64,000 bases of DNA from Geosiphon pyriformis (GCA_016748015.1 JAAOMT010000664.1:1080572-1144571), one strand, 5' to 3'. Shown: positions 20,448 to 32,829, counted from the stretch's first letter. Numbers and translations: made by a program. Notes: generated by a model not told the origin, from the sequence alone.

Positions 20448-21917
20448 CTATACACTTATATTAACCCAAATATTACTATCTAGACCAGAAAAGAAACAGC
20501 ACAGCTTACAATAACCAAAGTTGACAGCAAATGACTCATCCAGGCCAAGTAATTTAACCATACTGTCTGACAGTAAAGAAGACACAGCATGGAACAAACC
20601 AGAAACCACATCATTATTATGTACCAAACCAGCTCTTTTTATGATGACCCTATGCACAAACCTTACTGACCAAGCCCTTATACAATACAACTCCACAATA
20701 AATCTTACAAACCCAACCATCTGAACATCTGCTTCCACTCTATCCTCAAAAGTTCTATATGCCTCCTTACACCAGTCACGTAAGACAAACTCCTTGCACA
20801 CCACAGTATATAATCCCACATCTGAAAAACATTGTAACAACACCTGCAAAATGGCAGAAGACAGCAAAAGACAAATACCAACTAGAGTGAACCAATGCAC
20901 TGACGCCTCTACCAGAATATTATTACAAACACTAGTGTCATCAACACAAATAAAAACGTGATCTGAAAGTTCCATCTCTCTACATAACAAGCACAACATG
21001 CCAGAATACCTCCTATCATACAATCTCTTTCAAACAGCCACTGGCAGCTGCCTATGCACCACCTTCATGATGTATGTACACAGATTGGAAGATTTGAGAC
21101 TAGTAAAACCAGCAAGCATATGGGAATCAGAATGCCATATTTTTGCAGTAGCAACCCAGTCTATACTTTTTATCAAATCCTTAGAAACTACATCAAAACC
21201 AAGACCAGCCTTCCAATGAGTATGGCAAATAGACTGAAACATATCTTTAACAAAATGGTAGGCATTACCTGATACAGCAGTGTTCTCAGCAACCAAAAAC
21301 CACTCCCATATCCTGGCAGTTAACCTAAAAAAAGAATGTGCAGTTTCACCAGCTGCCAAATCAGCCTTAACATTACCACATATTCCAGAATGGCTCTTGA
21401 CCTTGATCCAACTCACACTAAGATCCTTCTCCTTGACCAAATTAAAGATATGTCACTTTTTAATCCAGCATCAGTTATGGAAATCAGGCGCAGCAGAGAA
21501 TAACTCAGAAACACAAGCATCAATAGCAGCTTGGCTGTCAAAATGCAAAATCATGGTACTTGAAAATAGAACACACTCCAAGAACAATGCAACAATCTGC
21601 AATTTGGTCATAGTAGAAGACAACAGACCAACAATAGAAATACCAACACCATGACCCAAAGCAGGAAAATAGACAGCAGCCCCACCAGCAACTTTAACAG
21701 AACCAGCATCTTTCAAAGACCTATCCATATATATCTCAAACAAACCAGACCAAATTTTATGTAAATCATCTTTTATACCAAAAAACCCACTAGATTCCAA
21801 AATGTCCACAAAGCCAAAATGAACAGACTTAGCAAAATTCGGCAAAGATGGCACCGGGTTCAGCAAAAATTTTGAAGTAACCACAAACCAATAAAGAACA
21901 GAACCACAAGAATCCAA
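20448..21917 (-). pseudogene. LINE1 ORF2, RNase H and C-terminal zinc domain
   Basis: One frame, with stops near 21468, 21027 and at its start. RNase H: YMDRSLKDAG (TDGS-type first Asp kept, Gly to Arg), TMTKLQIVAL (the catalytic Glu of AELQ is now Lys), LHFDSQAAIDAC (Asp kept), VKSHSGICGNVKADL (final Asp kept). The C-terminal part ends in CLLCREMELSDHVFIC, a C-x2-C-x7-H-x3-C zinc pattern typical of LINE ORF2 tails, then about 150 residues of hydrophobic-rich tail. Loss of the Glu would disable RNase H. Confidence 0.85.
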
Positions 21918-21923
21918 CCTCTT

Positions 21924-23930
21924 TCAATAACAAAAAGTTTTCCAATCCAACACGCCACCCTTTTTGTCAAATAGTCTATCTCCAAAAGCAACACCAAAGT
22001 GCTTCAAAAAACAAACAGAATTAAAGTACAGAGACTTTCCAAGAATTGAAGACAAAAGAAGCTGACCAAAGCCATGAAAGATGCTCGGAAAATTGTTTAT
22101 TAAAGAAAGCTCATTGTCCAACAAAATCCTAACCAACCCAGCCAAAAAATTGTTCACTGGGCTAATGTGCAACTTGACTGGAAACTGCAAAAGATTCAAA
22201 GGAGTCCACTTCAGAATCTGTAAATCCAAGAACCTATGATTGAACAAATGCCCAAGAACACTAGAAGCATTGGAAAAGGAAACCAACACTGCGACCTTTG
22301 TCTCAGACTGAATCTGTTCAAATGTTTTCAAACCATATAAAGAGGAACAATGTAATGCTGCATCAGAAAAATCCTGTAACAACTGAGCTTTTATTTTAAG
22401 ACCCTTTTGAATCATAACATTCCATTTGCGATAAACACCAGGTGAGACAAAGCTGAACTGAATCCTGTAATTCACAATAGGCTGCAAGACAGCCAACACC
22501 AAATAAGAAAATTGTTTGTCTGTGACAGCTTTACAAAGCACAACATTAACAAAGAATCTAATATCAGAATAAGCTTTGGCAACACTCAGCTTAGACAGAC
22601 TCTCAGTGGACAAAAAGATATCCAGATACTGATGAGCCTTACCCCTTTTGGCAATAGAAATTGGCTGACTGCAGATAGACAAAAAAGCAACCCTAATACC
22701 CTGATTAATTGGAATGGCCACTGTCTTATTACTGTTGATAGAAATGTCATTGATCTCAAAAAATTCACTGGCAATGTTCAGGGCAAACTGAGTAGAGAAT
22801 TGGCAGTTCTCAATCCAGATAGTATTATCAACAAATACTCTTGCAGCAAAATAGGATGTCAGACCACCACAATTCTTGATTCTGCCAGTTTTCAAAACAA
22901 ACTTAGTGTCAATATAGTAACCACACAATTGTTCATGTCACTTAACCTCGCACAGTAGTGGATTGTAGAAGATCCTCCAGAAAAAAAGCAAAAAGACTTT
23001 ACCCTAATCCAATCTATCATGCACCTTGTAATCTTTAGTCAAGCCAAAATCAGTCATTACATGATTAATTCTATCCCCATGTATACTACCAAAAAATCTG
23101 ATGAATTTATCACACATTTTGATTCATTGCAAGCTAGTCCTTAAGTGATACCACCCAACAGAATCATAAGCCTTCCTCATATCTTGTAGAACCAGCCATA
23201 TTTCCCTATTTTTTTCAATTGTATCTTCAATCACTAACCCAACAGCAAACATCAGAGACTGTGTGGAAGTGCCTTCAGAACCAAAAAGTTGTTCCCATGG
23301 AGAACTCCAAATTTGCTATATGCTAGTGAAATATGATTGGACAAGATCTTAGAAAGAATTTTCCGAGCAGTTTTGATCAAGGCAATAGGCCAAGTATTTG
23401 TAAGGACTCCATTCCAGTCATAAGGTTTTGGAATTATTAAAACTCATGCCTTTTTTCACAAAGTAGGCACCCCACCAACAACTAAACATGCATTCAACAG
23501 CTTCAAAAGACAACTCAACATCTCATTGCTGCTATGCTTCTACAGCTCATTAGGAATGCCAGACAAGCCAGCAGCTTTGCCTTTAGGCAGATTTTTAACA
23601 ACAAGCAGCAGCTCATTCAAGCCAATTTCATGTATCACTCCAGAAAAAGTATTATTCTGCACATAATCCAAAGGTGCATATTGGCAGGTCCAGAGAGCAG
23701 GCATCACCACAGGCACTACTTGCTTTCTCATCCAATTCTCCATAATACTATTAATGCTGACTTTTACCTCCTTAGGCTCCAAAACCAGACCATCATCCAC
23801 AACCAAATGATCCAGAACCACCTTGTGAAAGGGACAGTCCAAAACACTCCTAATCATGCCATCTTTATCTGAACAAAACTTGTCCATACATCTAGCAATA
23901 GCCTTTTTAATAGAAGCTTTCTCACCCAAC
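21924..23930 (-). pseudogene. LINE1 ORF2, reverse transcriptase domain
   Basis: RT palm and thumb. The N-terminal portion (23540-23929) contains NLPKGKAAGLSGIPNEL, the usual LINE RT motif. The section 22930-23530 is disrupted by stops and a frame change but still reads LVLQDMRKAYDSVGWYH-like text. The rest (21924-22928) is open for 334 codons and holds the catalytic box as FVDNTIW, with Asn 22824-22826 where FVDD is expected. Thumb text KRGKAHQYLDIFLSTESLSK follows. The Asp-to-Asn change fits a CpG-type GAC-to-AAC transition and is also present in LINE2. Confidence 0.87.
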
Positions 23931-24061
23931 TATGACTCATACAGCTTGGATTTTCGATATCTTTTTTTGACCAGAAACAAATGTTTAAAAATAATGGAAG
24001 TCTTCTTACCATTCCGAATTAGAGCTAACACAACGGAAGCCTCATCAGCATCTAAAACTGA

Positions 24062-25138
24062 CTATTTCTTCAATAGATGACTAAGACCAGAGATGTCACT
24101 TGAGCTCAACAATCTGACAATTTTTGCAACCAACATCTCCAGTCCAAAAAACTTAGAAAACTGCTTATTTCTAAAACACTGAAATTTGCTGAACCAATGC
24201 CAAGAAAACACCTTGTCAGCTGATACCACCATTATTTTCTCTAACAATGACCACATCAGATCCAAATTCAAAAGAATACCAGCATTCAAGAATTTCTCCC
24301 TTATTCCCAAAAGCTCAGTGGAAGAGCAATTCCTAAAACGAGACCACTTTGCACAATCAGCATTTTTAATTCTGAACTTCCAATGATCCCTATTGGCCTG
24401 CTTGCATAAATTATTCAAACACACATCTAACAGCCTACCTAAACCAATAGACACAACAACAGCTTTATGGTCAGTATCAAAAAAATCAGAGACAGAATTA
24501 ACACCATGACCAGCAACAGCAGAAGACAGACTTGTATTAATAAAAATGTAATCAATAGTCTTTTCAACTCCCCTTGAGTTGCCCCAAGTTGGAGCCTTAA
24601 CCAAAGAATTGTCAGCAAATGAATTAACCAGACCCAAATCTAAACAGAACTTGAAACTTGTACTCTTTCCAGACCCATTTTCATTAAAGTTACCACCCAA
24701 GACAACAAAAGTGCTGGAATTGACAGTCTTAACAATGAGAGAGTTAACTACAGAAGCCTGACCAAACCTGACCCTAGAAGAGACACCTGTATACAATCCC
24801 AGAAAAGTGACTGAAAGTTTGCCTTTAAACAAGAGCCGAATAGAAATAACCCAACCAGAAATCTCTTTCACTCTAGAAACATGACAAGTCAAAGAACTGT
24901 CCATAATAATAGCCATTTCAGCACCAAAAAACCCCTTATCCAAACCTGACATAAAAACACAAACACCATCGAACCTATTAGCAATCCAAGGTTTAATGCT
25001 AGAATGCAACTTGGTTTCTGTAACAAAAGACACCATATTGCTTGACTCTTTATGTCAATAGATAACATCTTCTTATTTAGCAGGAACAGTCAGATCATGA
25101 ACATTACATGTAGCAAATTTCCAAACTAGACTGCTCAT
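24062..25138 (-). pseudogene. LINE1 ORF2 start, APE-type endonuclease
   Basis: ORF2 begins at ATG 25138-25136 (MSSLVWKFATCNVHDL), overlapping the ORF1 stop as ATGA. Early stops at about 25073 and 25055 interrupt the opening; from 25036 the frame is open for 324 codons. APE motifs: TETKL, VVLGGNFNENGSG (Asn where GDFN is expected), IDYIFIN, and FFDTDHKAVV with the catalytic DH pair kept. A conserved linker rich in Trp/Arg (RDHWKFRIKNADCAKWSRFR) runs to RT. The endonuclease would nick target DNA to prime reverse transcription. Confidence 0.87.
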
Positions 25139-27105
25139 TGGAAAAGGTTAAGGGACAAAAAACCAGCACCAGAACACGAAGAATCTAATCTTGCTAAAAT
25201 TGTACCAATAAAGGCTTCTAAAACCAACAGTTTAGATTCTAAACCGTCTATCTTGATAGTTAAAATCTTAGAAATGCTAGAGCCAAAACTAGCATCCAAA
25301 ACATTCACATTTGAAGGAAGGAGATCAGAAGATGCTAACACATGATCCACAAGCATATCTAAGTTTGAAACTAACACCTCAGGCACAGAAACAGCCAATG
25401 GGGAACCACAAAAAAGAGGCACCAATGGCACCAAATCAACACCATTCAATTTCTTTAAAATATCTGAAATCTGATCAGCCAAAAGCTCCAAGAAGCATTC
25501 TAAAACTGCCAAACAATCATTTAAACCAAAAACATCTGAAGAAGAAGACACCAATAACAATAGTTTTCCACCAGAAGACATATTAGCACTAGAAAAGACT
25601 AAAGAAACCATGCGGGAAAGAGATCCACCAGCTATTTGAACCCAAGTTTTGCCACCAAAAAATACTGGACGGGCAATAGGAGCCTGTTTTTTCTTATAAA
25701 TTCCAGCCAAGCAAACTCGATCTTGATCAGATACCATCCGCTTTCCACAAACTCCAGAATTTTCACCAATTGAACACACATCAGAAACATGACCAAACTG
25801 TTTATATCTGGTGCAATGAGCCAAAAAAAGACCAGCTCATTGCAGATTCATACCCTTAAAAACTGGAACAGAATCAATGGCAGCCAACTTGGATGCTTCA
25901 TCAGCAAAACAAACCACAGCACATTTGTTATGTACATAGGAATTGGGATTACGGCCAATGAAACAGGTTTTTCTACCATATGAATCCAATAAGCCAGACA
26001 AATCATGAACAGTGATACCAACTGGCAGAGTATAGAGCAAAGTCCTATGCTGATCCCTGAACACCCAAGATTGTTTATCCTCAATTGCCAAGGCTACTTG
26101 CATAGAATCCTTTCCCATGAGAACAGAACACATAAAAGCAACTGAACTAGCTACTTCAGATAATTCAAATTCCACTAAGGCTTTTTGCCACAAACCAATC
26201 AGCTGTATTTTGATAGACACTATCTTACCAAATTTGGAAAAAACAGATTCCACAGCTGATTTGGGAAAATCAACTGGAATTTTTTTGACAATTATTTCTC
26301 GATCTGAGTGAATGTTTACTTTTCTTAGATTATTATTAACAAGAATTTTCTTACAGATTGCCAATTCCTTTGCCTTATTTAAACTAAATTCAGATGTGAA
26401 AGATGACTCAATGATTCTAGAAAATTTTGAAGGAGTGGAAGCCTCCCCAAAACCATCAACACGATAGAAAATTTTTTTGATTGCAAATAACTTATCACTA
26501 TTAGTTTTTCCAGGCACAACAGATAGCTTAATATCCAACACAAAAGATTTGAGTGGCTCAAAATTACACCTATTCAGAACATGTGACTCATCATTTGGCA
26601 AATACTCAACACCAGAAAATTTAGAAACCAGAAGTATTAATACATTATCATTGTCATCACTCAAATTATCAAAAAAAAGAATCTTTGGCTGGCTGTTTAA
26701 AACATATGTTCTGGTACAAATTTTTCTTGGTGTGGTGTCATCTATAGTATCATCAATCTCCAAGACATTAGAATCTGCATAACTGGTCTCTTCCACAACT
26801 GTATTCTTCATGTTTTCCAGGTCCAATATACCATTAATGCTGCTTGTCTTACTGTTTATTTTGCTGTCTCAGGACTTCACAGGTTTGTTGCTGTCAGTAA
26901 TCATATCTGGAAAAACCAAAAAGCCAGCTGAAGTCTCGACCATATTGCCAACAATGGTGGGTTTCTTGGGTTTTTTGTAAAAGGCACTACACAAATAAGT
27001 ATTCACTAACCATTTGGTTTTGACACCAAACTGGGTCCCCAACCCAGCCGAAAAAGACACCAAACTACCAGCAGAAGAGCTGATTGGATCCATACTCATG
27101 AACAA
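25135..27105 (-). pseudogene. LINE1 ORF1, RNA-binding protein with two RRM-like folds and zinc knuckle
   Basis: 657 codons in one frame with two in-frame TGA stops (26869-26871 and 25837-25839), the second where LINE2 has Trp. Two RRM-like regions: REIIVKKIPVDFPKSAVESV (about 26260-26320) with a following KALVEFELSEVASSVA, and RTLLYTLPVGITVHDLSGLL with CAVVCFADEASKLAAI. A zinc knuckle follows as CTRYKQFGHVSDVC, whose second Cys has become Tyr; LINE2 has CAKCEKLGHISLSC intact. The C-terminal part is Ser/Leu rich. The probable role is binding element RNA. It ends ATGA, overlapping the ORF2 start. Confidence 0.85.
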
Positions 27106-27240
27106 AAGTATGTTGGAAGAAATAACTGCAAAAATAAAGGGAAAAGAGAGTAAAGAAAATTTATCTCTCTAGTATATTCTATCTTTCATTGTGACTAGAG
27201 AATCAACAAAAGAAAGAGTTTTTTATAAATACACCAAATT

Positions 27241-27764
27241 GAAATATTAAAAAAAGAGTATTACAATGTATTTTTTTATAAAACTACAAATATATATATA
27301 TATAGTAGTTTTAATATTATAAAAAACAACAATTTATTTAACAATTTAATTTTACCAGATTTTAATTTTTTACTTTAATTATTTTTTATCCTTTATTTTT
27401 AATTTTTAAATTAAAAAAAAATTAAAAATAATATTAAAAGCTGAATTATTACAATTAAAAATATTAAGAAACTTATTAGTATTATTTACTAAAAAAAACT
27501 ATTATTTATTAAATAAATTTTTTTAAAAAATAATTCTTAATTAAAATTATTTATGTTGTTATTAATTGATAAAAACTTTATTATAAAAATTAAAAAAAAC
27601 ACTAAAGACTATTAATATTTTGTGTTTTTAAATTAAAAAAATATATTAAGCAATTGCAAAAATAGTCTTAGAAAAAACTAAAACAGTGGATAAATTTTAG
27701 TTCAATTTTTAAGAAAAAATACATAAATATATATAACAATCAAAAATTAAAAAATAATTTATAT
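27241..27764 (+). other. AT-rich stretch, no gene seen
   Basis: Between the LINE1 duplication and element D. It holds a TA microsatellite (27290-27303) and long A/T runs. The last ~75 bases, together with 44745-44840 across element D, resemble 46510-46680 by eye. It is probably more old relic sequence, but I cannot assign a domain. Confidence 0.5.
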
Positions 27765-27985
27765 TATTATGGTTAAAATCTATACTTTTTATTAGTTATC
27801 ACATATATTAGTCACTAATATCATATAATTAGCCACCCTATTTTTAGATAGTGATCATTGATCTAATCAATAACTTAACTATTGACTTGATTATTGACTT
27901 GATTATTAACTTAATTAATGATCTGATTATTGACCTGATTATTAACTTAATTATTAATCTAGTCATTGATCTGATTATTAACTAC
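27765..27985 (+). repeat. Element D 5' LTR, left part, with 12-bp tandem array
   Basis: Pairs with 44054 onward (shared ACTTTTTATTAGTTATCACA). Ten head-to-tail 12-bp units (consensus-like GAYCTGATTATT) occupy 27860-27979. The other LTR holds only four units (44149-44196). The six extra units (72 bp) account for the 70-bp length difference of the two LTRs. Confidence 0.88.
27860..27979 (+). repeat. 12-bp tandem repeat, 10 units
   Basis: Units such as GACTTGATTATT and GATCTGATTATT repeat every 12 bases without gaps. Element C inserted six bases after the last unit. Copy number differs from the 3' LTR (four) and the solo LTR (three to four). Confidence 0.9.
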
Positions 27986-28986
27986 TGTTATGGATAAACT
28001 TGGTGGAATAGAAAAATGATAATATTTGGTGTTTTCAATTATTAGCAATGTATCTTTCACATAATTCCATTTGCTTAGTCTTAATTACCAGTCTCTAAAG
28101 GTTTTATTTACTGATTGTAATTTTACCTATTGAGTTTTTTGGTTATAAGACACAGAAGTTTGGTTTTCACTAATTGCAACTTCTTATAAATGTGAGCTAT
28201 CTTTTCCAAACTAATGAGTACAGTTGTTAGGGTTTGACATTGTCTTTTTATCTTTTTGGTAAGCTACCAAGATAATGTTAATATCCAAAACTTAGAAGGA
28301 GCTTCTCTTTTTTATCAGGCTATTACAAAGTCTATTCCCAAATAATTGATTTTACTATGTTGCCACTCCACAAAAGAATAAAAAAAAAAAAAATTAGTAT
28401 CATCAATTACCATGATCAAGAATGATTGGTTCAAAGCATTTAATGGTTTAAGGTAGTTATGCTAAAAGATCTGTTCTGGAATAAAGGTACAAAACAAAGA
28501 TTAATTCACATAAAGTCCATAAAGTTTAAGAACATGAATTTGTGATTCTAATTTCTTAATAATTAATTTATTTTAGAAGATGAAGATGAAATAGAATAAA
28601 TAATGAAAGAGGTAAGAATATTTGATTCTTGTTTAGTGGTTTGTATCTAGATATCTGTTTTTTTTTACTTTTCATAACTACTTGTTTTTATATATTTTTT
28701 TGGTTTTATAGAATTGCTTTTTGACTGTTTCATTATTGCTAACTATTGCTTTACTATTTCTGTAATTGTTTTGTTCTTCTATATTATTACTAGTTATCCT
28801 ATATTATAATATATTATCTGGTGTTATTATATGTTATTTTGTGTTATCCCATGTTATAATACGTTATTCTGCATTATCCTAAGTTATAATGTGTTATCCA
28901 ACATTATTGCATACTATTCTGTATTATGTCATATTTTAGTCATGTTTTTTCATAACTTTGGATTAGTTTTTTCTATTCAGGTAATA
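27986..28986 (-). repeat. Element C 3' LTR
   Basis: Reverse complement of the B LTR: the plus strand starts TGTTATGGATAAACTTGGTGG and ends TTCAGGTAATA. The phased array appears as GTTAT every ten bases across about 28795-28930. An interrupted A run lies at 28381-28393. Confidence 0.9.
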
Positions 28987-28999
28987 TTATTCTTTTCTT

Positions 29000-29085
29000 T
29001 TTAAAATTGAGCTTCTGTGAAATTGTATGTATCTGTTATTATGGCTTTGTTTGTGTAGTGTTTAATGGTTGGTTCCAGATCTCAT
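29000..29085 (-). pseudogene. ORF3 remnant of element C, internal deletion
   Basis: Reading on the minus strand, the integrase end DLEPT runs straight into IKHYTNKAIITD and the ORF3 end EAQF, just before the polypurine tract. In B these two pieces are about 780 bases apart (16948 and 17725). C has therefore lost nearly all ORF3 in a single deletion, leaving about 25 codons at its end. Confidence 0.75.
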
Positions 29086-30260
29086 GATATATCTTCTGGT
29101 TTGATTAATGAAATTTGTGTTTTTAGTTGAGGTACTAATAATGATGATTTTTGTTTTACATAATAAATTTTTAATTAATTTTTTTGCACTACTTTTTTTT
29201 AAAATTCTGTTTTTCAATTGTAATTTGTAAGCTCTATTGCCTAAAACTTTGTGTATGTAGAATAAACTGTTTCACTTTGGGTCAAACTTTCTACTCTACT
29301 GTTTCTTAGCTTTTATATAATATAACAGTACTTGGTCTCCAATCTTGAATTCTATTGGTTGTTTAGATAGGCATTTATTATGTCTTTTTTTTGTTGTTTC
29401 TAAGCATTACTAAAGTTGTCAGCTGTTGTTCTATGATTATTTTCTAATATTTTTATGACCTGGTATGTCTTATGGTGTAAAGTCACTTCGAAATTCTCTT
29501 TGGTAATAACTTCTGTTGGATATAACTGTATTTTTCTTTTAATAGATAAAATAGTTTTTTTTCATAGACTAATTTGAATGGTGTGAACTGAGTTGTGTTT
29601 TGTTTTAGTGTTCAATATATAAAGAGTACAGAAGGTATGAATAAGTTTCATTCTTGTTCATTTTCATAACTTATTTTTGTTAATGCTTTACATAGTATTT
29701 GGTTAAATTGTTCTACCAATCCGTTCATTTATGAGTGATATGATAACAATAAAAGCTGTTTTATTCTAAACTGTTGACTTAATTCAGTTAACATATTATT
29801 AACAAAATACATTCCTTGATCAGATAACAGTTTTTTTAGGCATCTATATCTGCAAATCAGATTTTGGTGTACAAACTCAGCTATTGTTTTAGTGTCTGCT
29901 ACTTAGATGACTCTGACTTCTGGCTATTTTGTTAAGTAGTTTATGTACAGTAATATAATAATTCCCTTTAAATGTTATGAAGAAAAAACCAACCAAATTA
30001 ATTCTAATTCTATCAAATAAATTTCCAACTGGAATGGGTTGAAGTGGTTCTGTTGTTTAGGCTCTTTTTCTTTGCTAGTATAAGTTACAATTGAGCAGGT
30101 ATTTAAAAATATCTTTGTATATTATTGGCTAATAATATAAATTTAGGGGTTTTTTAAGAGTAACATCTTTGTTAAAGTGTTCTGTAGTTGAATCAGAATG
30201 CATACTATATAATATAGTTTTCTTTTCATTGTTTTTGATAACTTATTGTGAGGTAAAACA
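29086..30260 (-). pseudogene. Integrase domain of element C
   Basis: Homologous to B integrase. The core shows RINLVGFF with Asn in place of the first catalytic Asp, then LLSDQGMYFVNNMLTELSQQF (second Asp kept) and NGLVEQFNQIL (Glu kept). The C-terminal block for KFDPKWD is readable near 29260-29290. Many stops are present. Loss of one DDE residue means the copy is catalytically dead as well as untranslatable. Confidence 0.82.
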
Positions 30261-30439
30261 GTTTTAGCATTCTTGTTACTATAGTCAGTTGTCTTAAATA
30301 AAATAATTCTGGGCTTGTTTTTATATAGTACTCCGTTTCTGTTAAGATAATATCTCCTTAAAACATAGTATTGATAGGTACTAATATAGTCAATAATAAT
30401 TGGTTGTATCTATAGATCTGGAATTAGGTTTGTGGCATT

Positions 30440-31890
30440 CTCAACAAACTGTTAGCATTGGTGTTTTTGGATCCTTTTTTGTAATAAACTTTAAGTCAGA
30501 ATTGTTGCAAATAAGTACTCCATTTTGCATATTTTCTCTCTAGTTGTGAATTGTTGAGTAACCAAACAAGTCTTTTATGATTAATATATAGGTCAAAGGG
30601 CAAACTGAAATAGTGTCTCTATGTTTGTATAGCCCAATAAATAGCAAGACATTCCAAATCTATTGTGCTGTAATTCCTTTCTGCTAAACTAGTGCTATAA
30701 CTAGTATAGGCAATTAAATGTTTTCTATTGTCTGATCTTATTTGTGATAAGACTGTTTCTAGAGCATTTTTCAAGGTATCTGTAATGACAATAAACTATT
30801 TAGTAAAATCTGGATAAATCAGAATTGAAGATGTGATTAATCACTGCTTGAAATAATTAAATGCTTTTTGTTGGGCTTTTTTTCATAAGTACAGTACATG
30901 TTTGAACAACAATTAGTGAAGTAGTTTTGTAATAGTCAAGAATTCTTTGACAAATCATTGATAGTATTCTGCCAATTCTAAAAATCTTTGTAATTTTCTG
31001 AGGTTAATTGGAGCTGAAAAATTTTTGACTTTTTGGATCTTATCTGGATTGGGTTTGACTTCGTTTTTTCTAATTATGTATCTTAGAAATTTCAACTTGG
31101 TCTTTTTAAAAAAGCATTTATTGAGATTGAGTTTTAATCTGGCACTATGAAAGCATTTGAAAATTTGCTGAAGATGAAGCAAGTAATTGTCAAATGTTTC
31201 CGAAAAGACATTAGTGTTGTCTAAGTATACTATAACTGATTTCCACAAGATTTCTTTATACACAACATCTATAAGATGCTGAAAGATAGTAGAAGTATTG
31301 TAGAATCCAAAAGACATCATATTGAACTCAAAGTTTTTGTCTTGTATGACAAATACTGTTTTTTTTTGTCTTTGAGGTCTATTTCAATCTGTTAATATCC
31401 ACTGACTAAATCTAATAACAAAAACCATTTTTTGTTTTCTAAGTTGTCTAGAATTTTTGAATAAGAGATGTGAGGTAACTATCTCTTCAAGTAATACTGT
31501 TTAGTTTCTAGTAGTCTACACAGAATCTTATTTTTCTATTTTTCTTGGTGATTAAGACCACTGGAGAGAACCAAAAGCTCAATGATTCTTTAATCAAACT
31601 ATTGTCAAGCATTTGTTGGACTTCTTACTTAATTAGATTATTACCAGATGGGGGCACTTAATAGGCTTATTGTTTAATAGATTGTGTATCTCCTGTATTA
31701 ATCTGATGTTTTACAATGTCAGTGCATCTGAACTCATTTTTGCTGGCAAAAACATTGACATATTGATTCAAGAAAATCTTAAGTTGTATTTGTTGAAGAG
31801 TATTCAGGTTTCTCAAGTGTAATTTGTTAATTTTTTTGGCATAAACAAATAACTTTCTTTTGGCAAGTTCCATACTTGTAAGATAATATC
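30440..31890 (-). pseudogene. Reverse transcriptase and RNase H domains of element C
   Basis: RT N-terminal text NEFRCTDIVKHQINTGDTQSIKQ (31667-31760 region), then FGFYNTSTIFQHLIDVVYKEI and the active-site box YLDN at 31216-31227, the same Asp-to-Asn state as B. The segment 30955-31320 is open for 121 codons (FFKKTKLKFLRYIIRKNEVKPNPDK). RNase H is more broken (about 30440-30900). Frame changes and stops separate the blocks. Confidence 0.83.
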
Positions 31891-32259
31891 ACAAAATAAG
31901 AATAGCTGTGTAAAATTTGGAATAGGTTGGGGTTTTTTGGGGTGTTAAATATCCAATGAGATGGAATCAATGAGAGTTCTTTTAGGAATTTCAATGACAT
32001 TTTTTGTGAGGTTGTGGATGGAGATTTTGAAGTGTTTATAGATTTTAATTAGTAGGTATAGATTAACAACATTGGTTAAAGAACAGATTTCAAGATTAGT
32101 TTCAAATAACAGAACTTGATCTTGGATTTTTTGATTTATCTTGAAGATGTATTGTTAGTATAAGAGGATGGAAATAACTGTGTTGGTGTAGATAAATTCT
32201 ATCTGGTCACTGTTTTCCTCCATAAAGTTGACTGGTACGTTTCCTCTTCTACTTGATTC

Positions 32260-32700
32260 AAACCCATTGATTTTTTGGGCAGTAAGACTTAATTCTTCTT
32301 AGGTTGTTACCAGAATTAATTGTGGTATTTTGACTAGGAGTAGAAAGATAACTTGGGCAATTTTTTTTTATAATTCTATTTTGTAAAGTTTGTCTGAATT
32401 GTTCTGTAGCATTATAATGATGTTTTTCATATAACCAGCATCAATAATTTCTTCTTTTGTGTCAATTTCTTATTTGGCTAGACTAGATCAAGAGACAACT
32501 TGTACCATTGTATTAACAGAAATTTCTAATGCTATCTTAAGATCTATTGTTACAAAAGAATATAGAACTATAACTATGGATGATTATTTGGGATATTGTA
32601 AATTGAATCTAGCATTAGTTTTATGTGCTCTTTTAGGGCAGATTTTTTTCTCATTGGTACTGTACTATTTTAATTCTAATTTTTTGGAGAGGTCAGAATA
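32260..32700 (-). pseudogene. dUTPase domain of element C
   Basis: On the minus strand: KRAHKTNARFNLQYP (motif 1, decayed), VVS*SSLAK (motif 2 with a TGA in place of Arg/Gln), EIIDAGYMKNIIIMLQNN (motif 3, catalytic Asp kept where B lost it), KKIAQVIFL (motif 4). Motif 5 is faint near 32270. Retention of Asp in C but not B shows that B lost it privately. Confidence 0.78.
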
Positions 32701-32829
32701 AACAAGATACTGTTCTGTTTCAGTATTCTTAGTTGGATCTTGAAACAACATGTTCTTGGTGATTAATTCCTCTTCTACTTTGGGCTCAAATAGTTCAGTA
32801 ATTGGGTATAGTTTTTTTGAAAGTGGGTT

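Larger units (their letters stand above)
20302..27230 (-). mobile_element. LINE1: near full-length APE-type non-LTR retrotransposon
   Basis: A 6.9-kb minus-strand LINE with 5' leader, ORF1 (RRMs and zinc knuckle) and ORF2 (endonuclease, RT, RNase H, zinc tail). It has an A/T-rich tail, seen as T-rich plus-strand text at 20302-20332. A 10-bp duplication ACACCAAATT flanks it (20292-20301, 27231-27240). Decay is light: two stops in ORF1, a few stops plus a frameshift region in ORF2. RNase H after RT plus APE endonuclease suggests the Tad/I-like group; the clade is inferred. It is inserted into old integrase relic sequence. Confidence 0.92.

Noticed and set aside
21280-21654. Plus-strand ORFs across LINE1 (21280-21654, 22512-22958, 26477-26782 and others)
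   Set aside because: Shadows of the minus-strand LINE ORFs, which carry the recognisable motifs.
32459-32701. Plus-strand ORF of 80 codons
   Set aside because: It is antisense to the dUTPase region of element C, whose motifs read on the minus strand.
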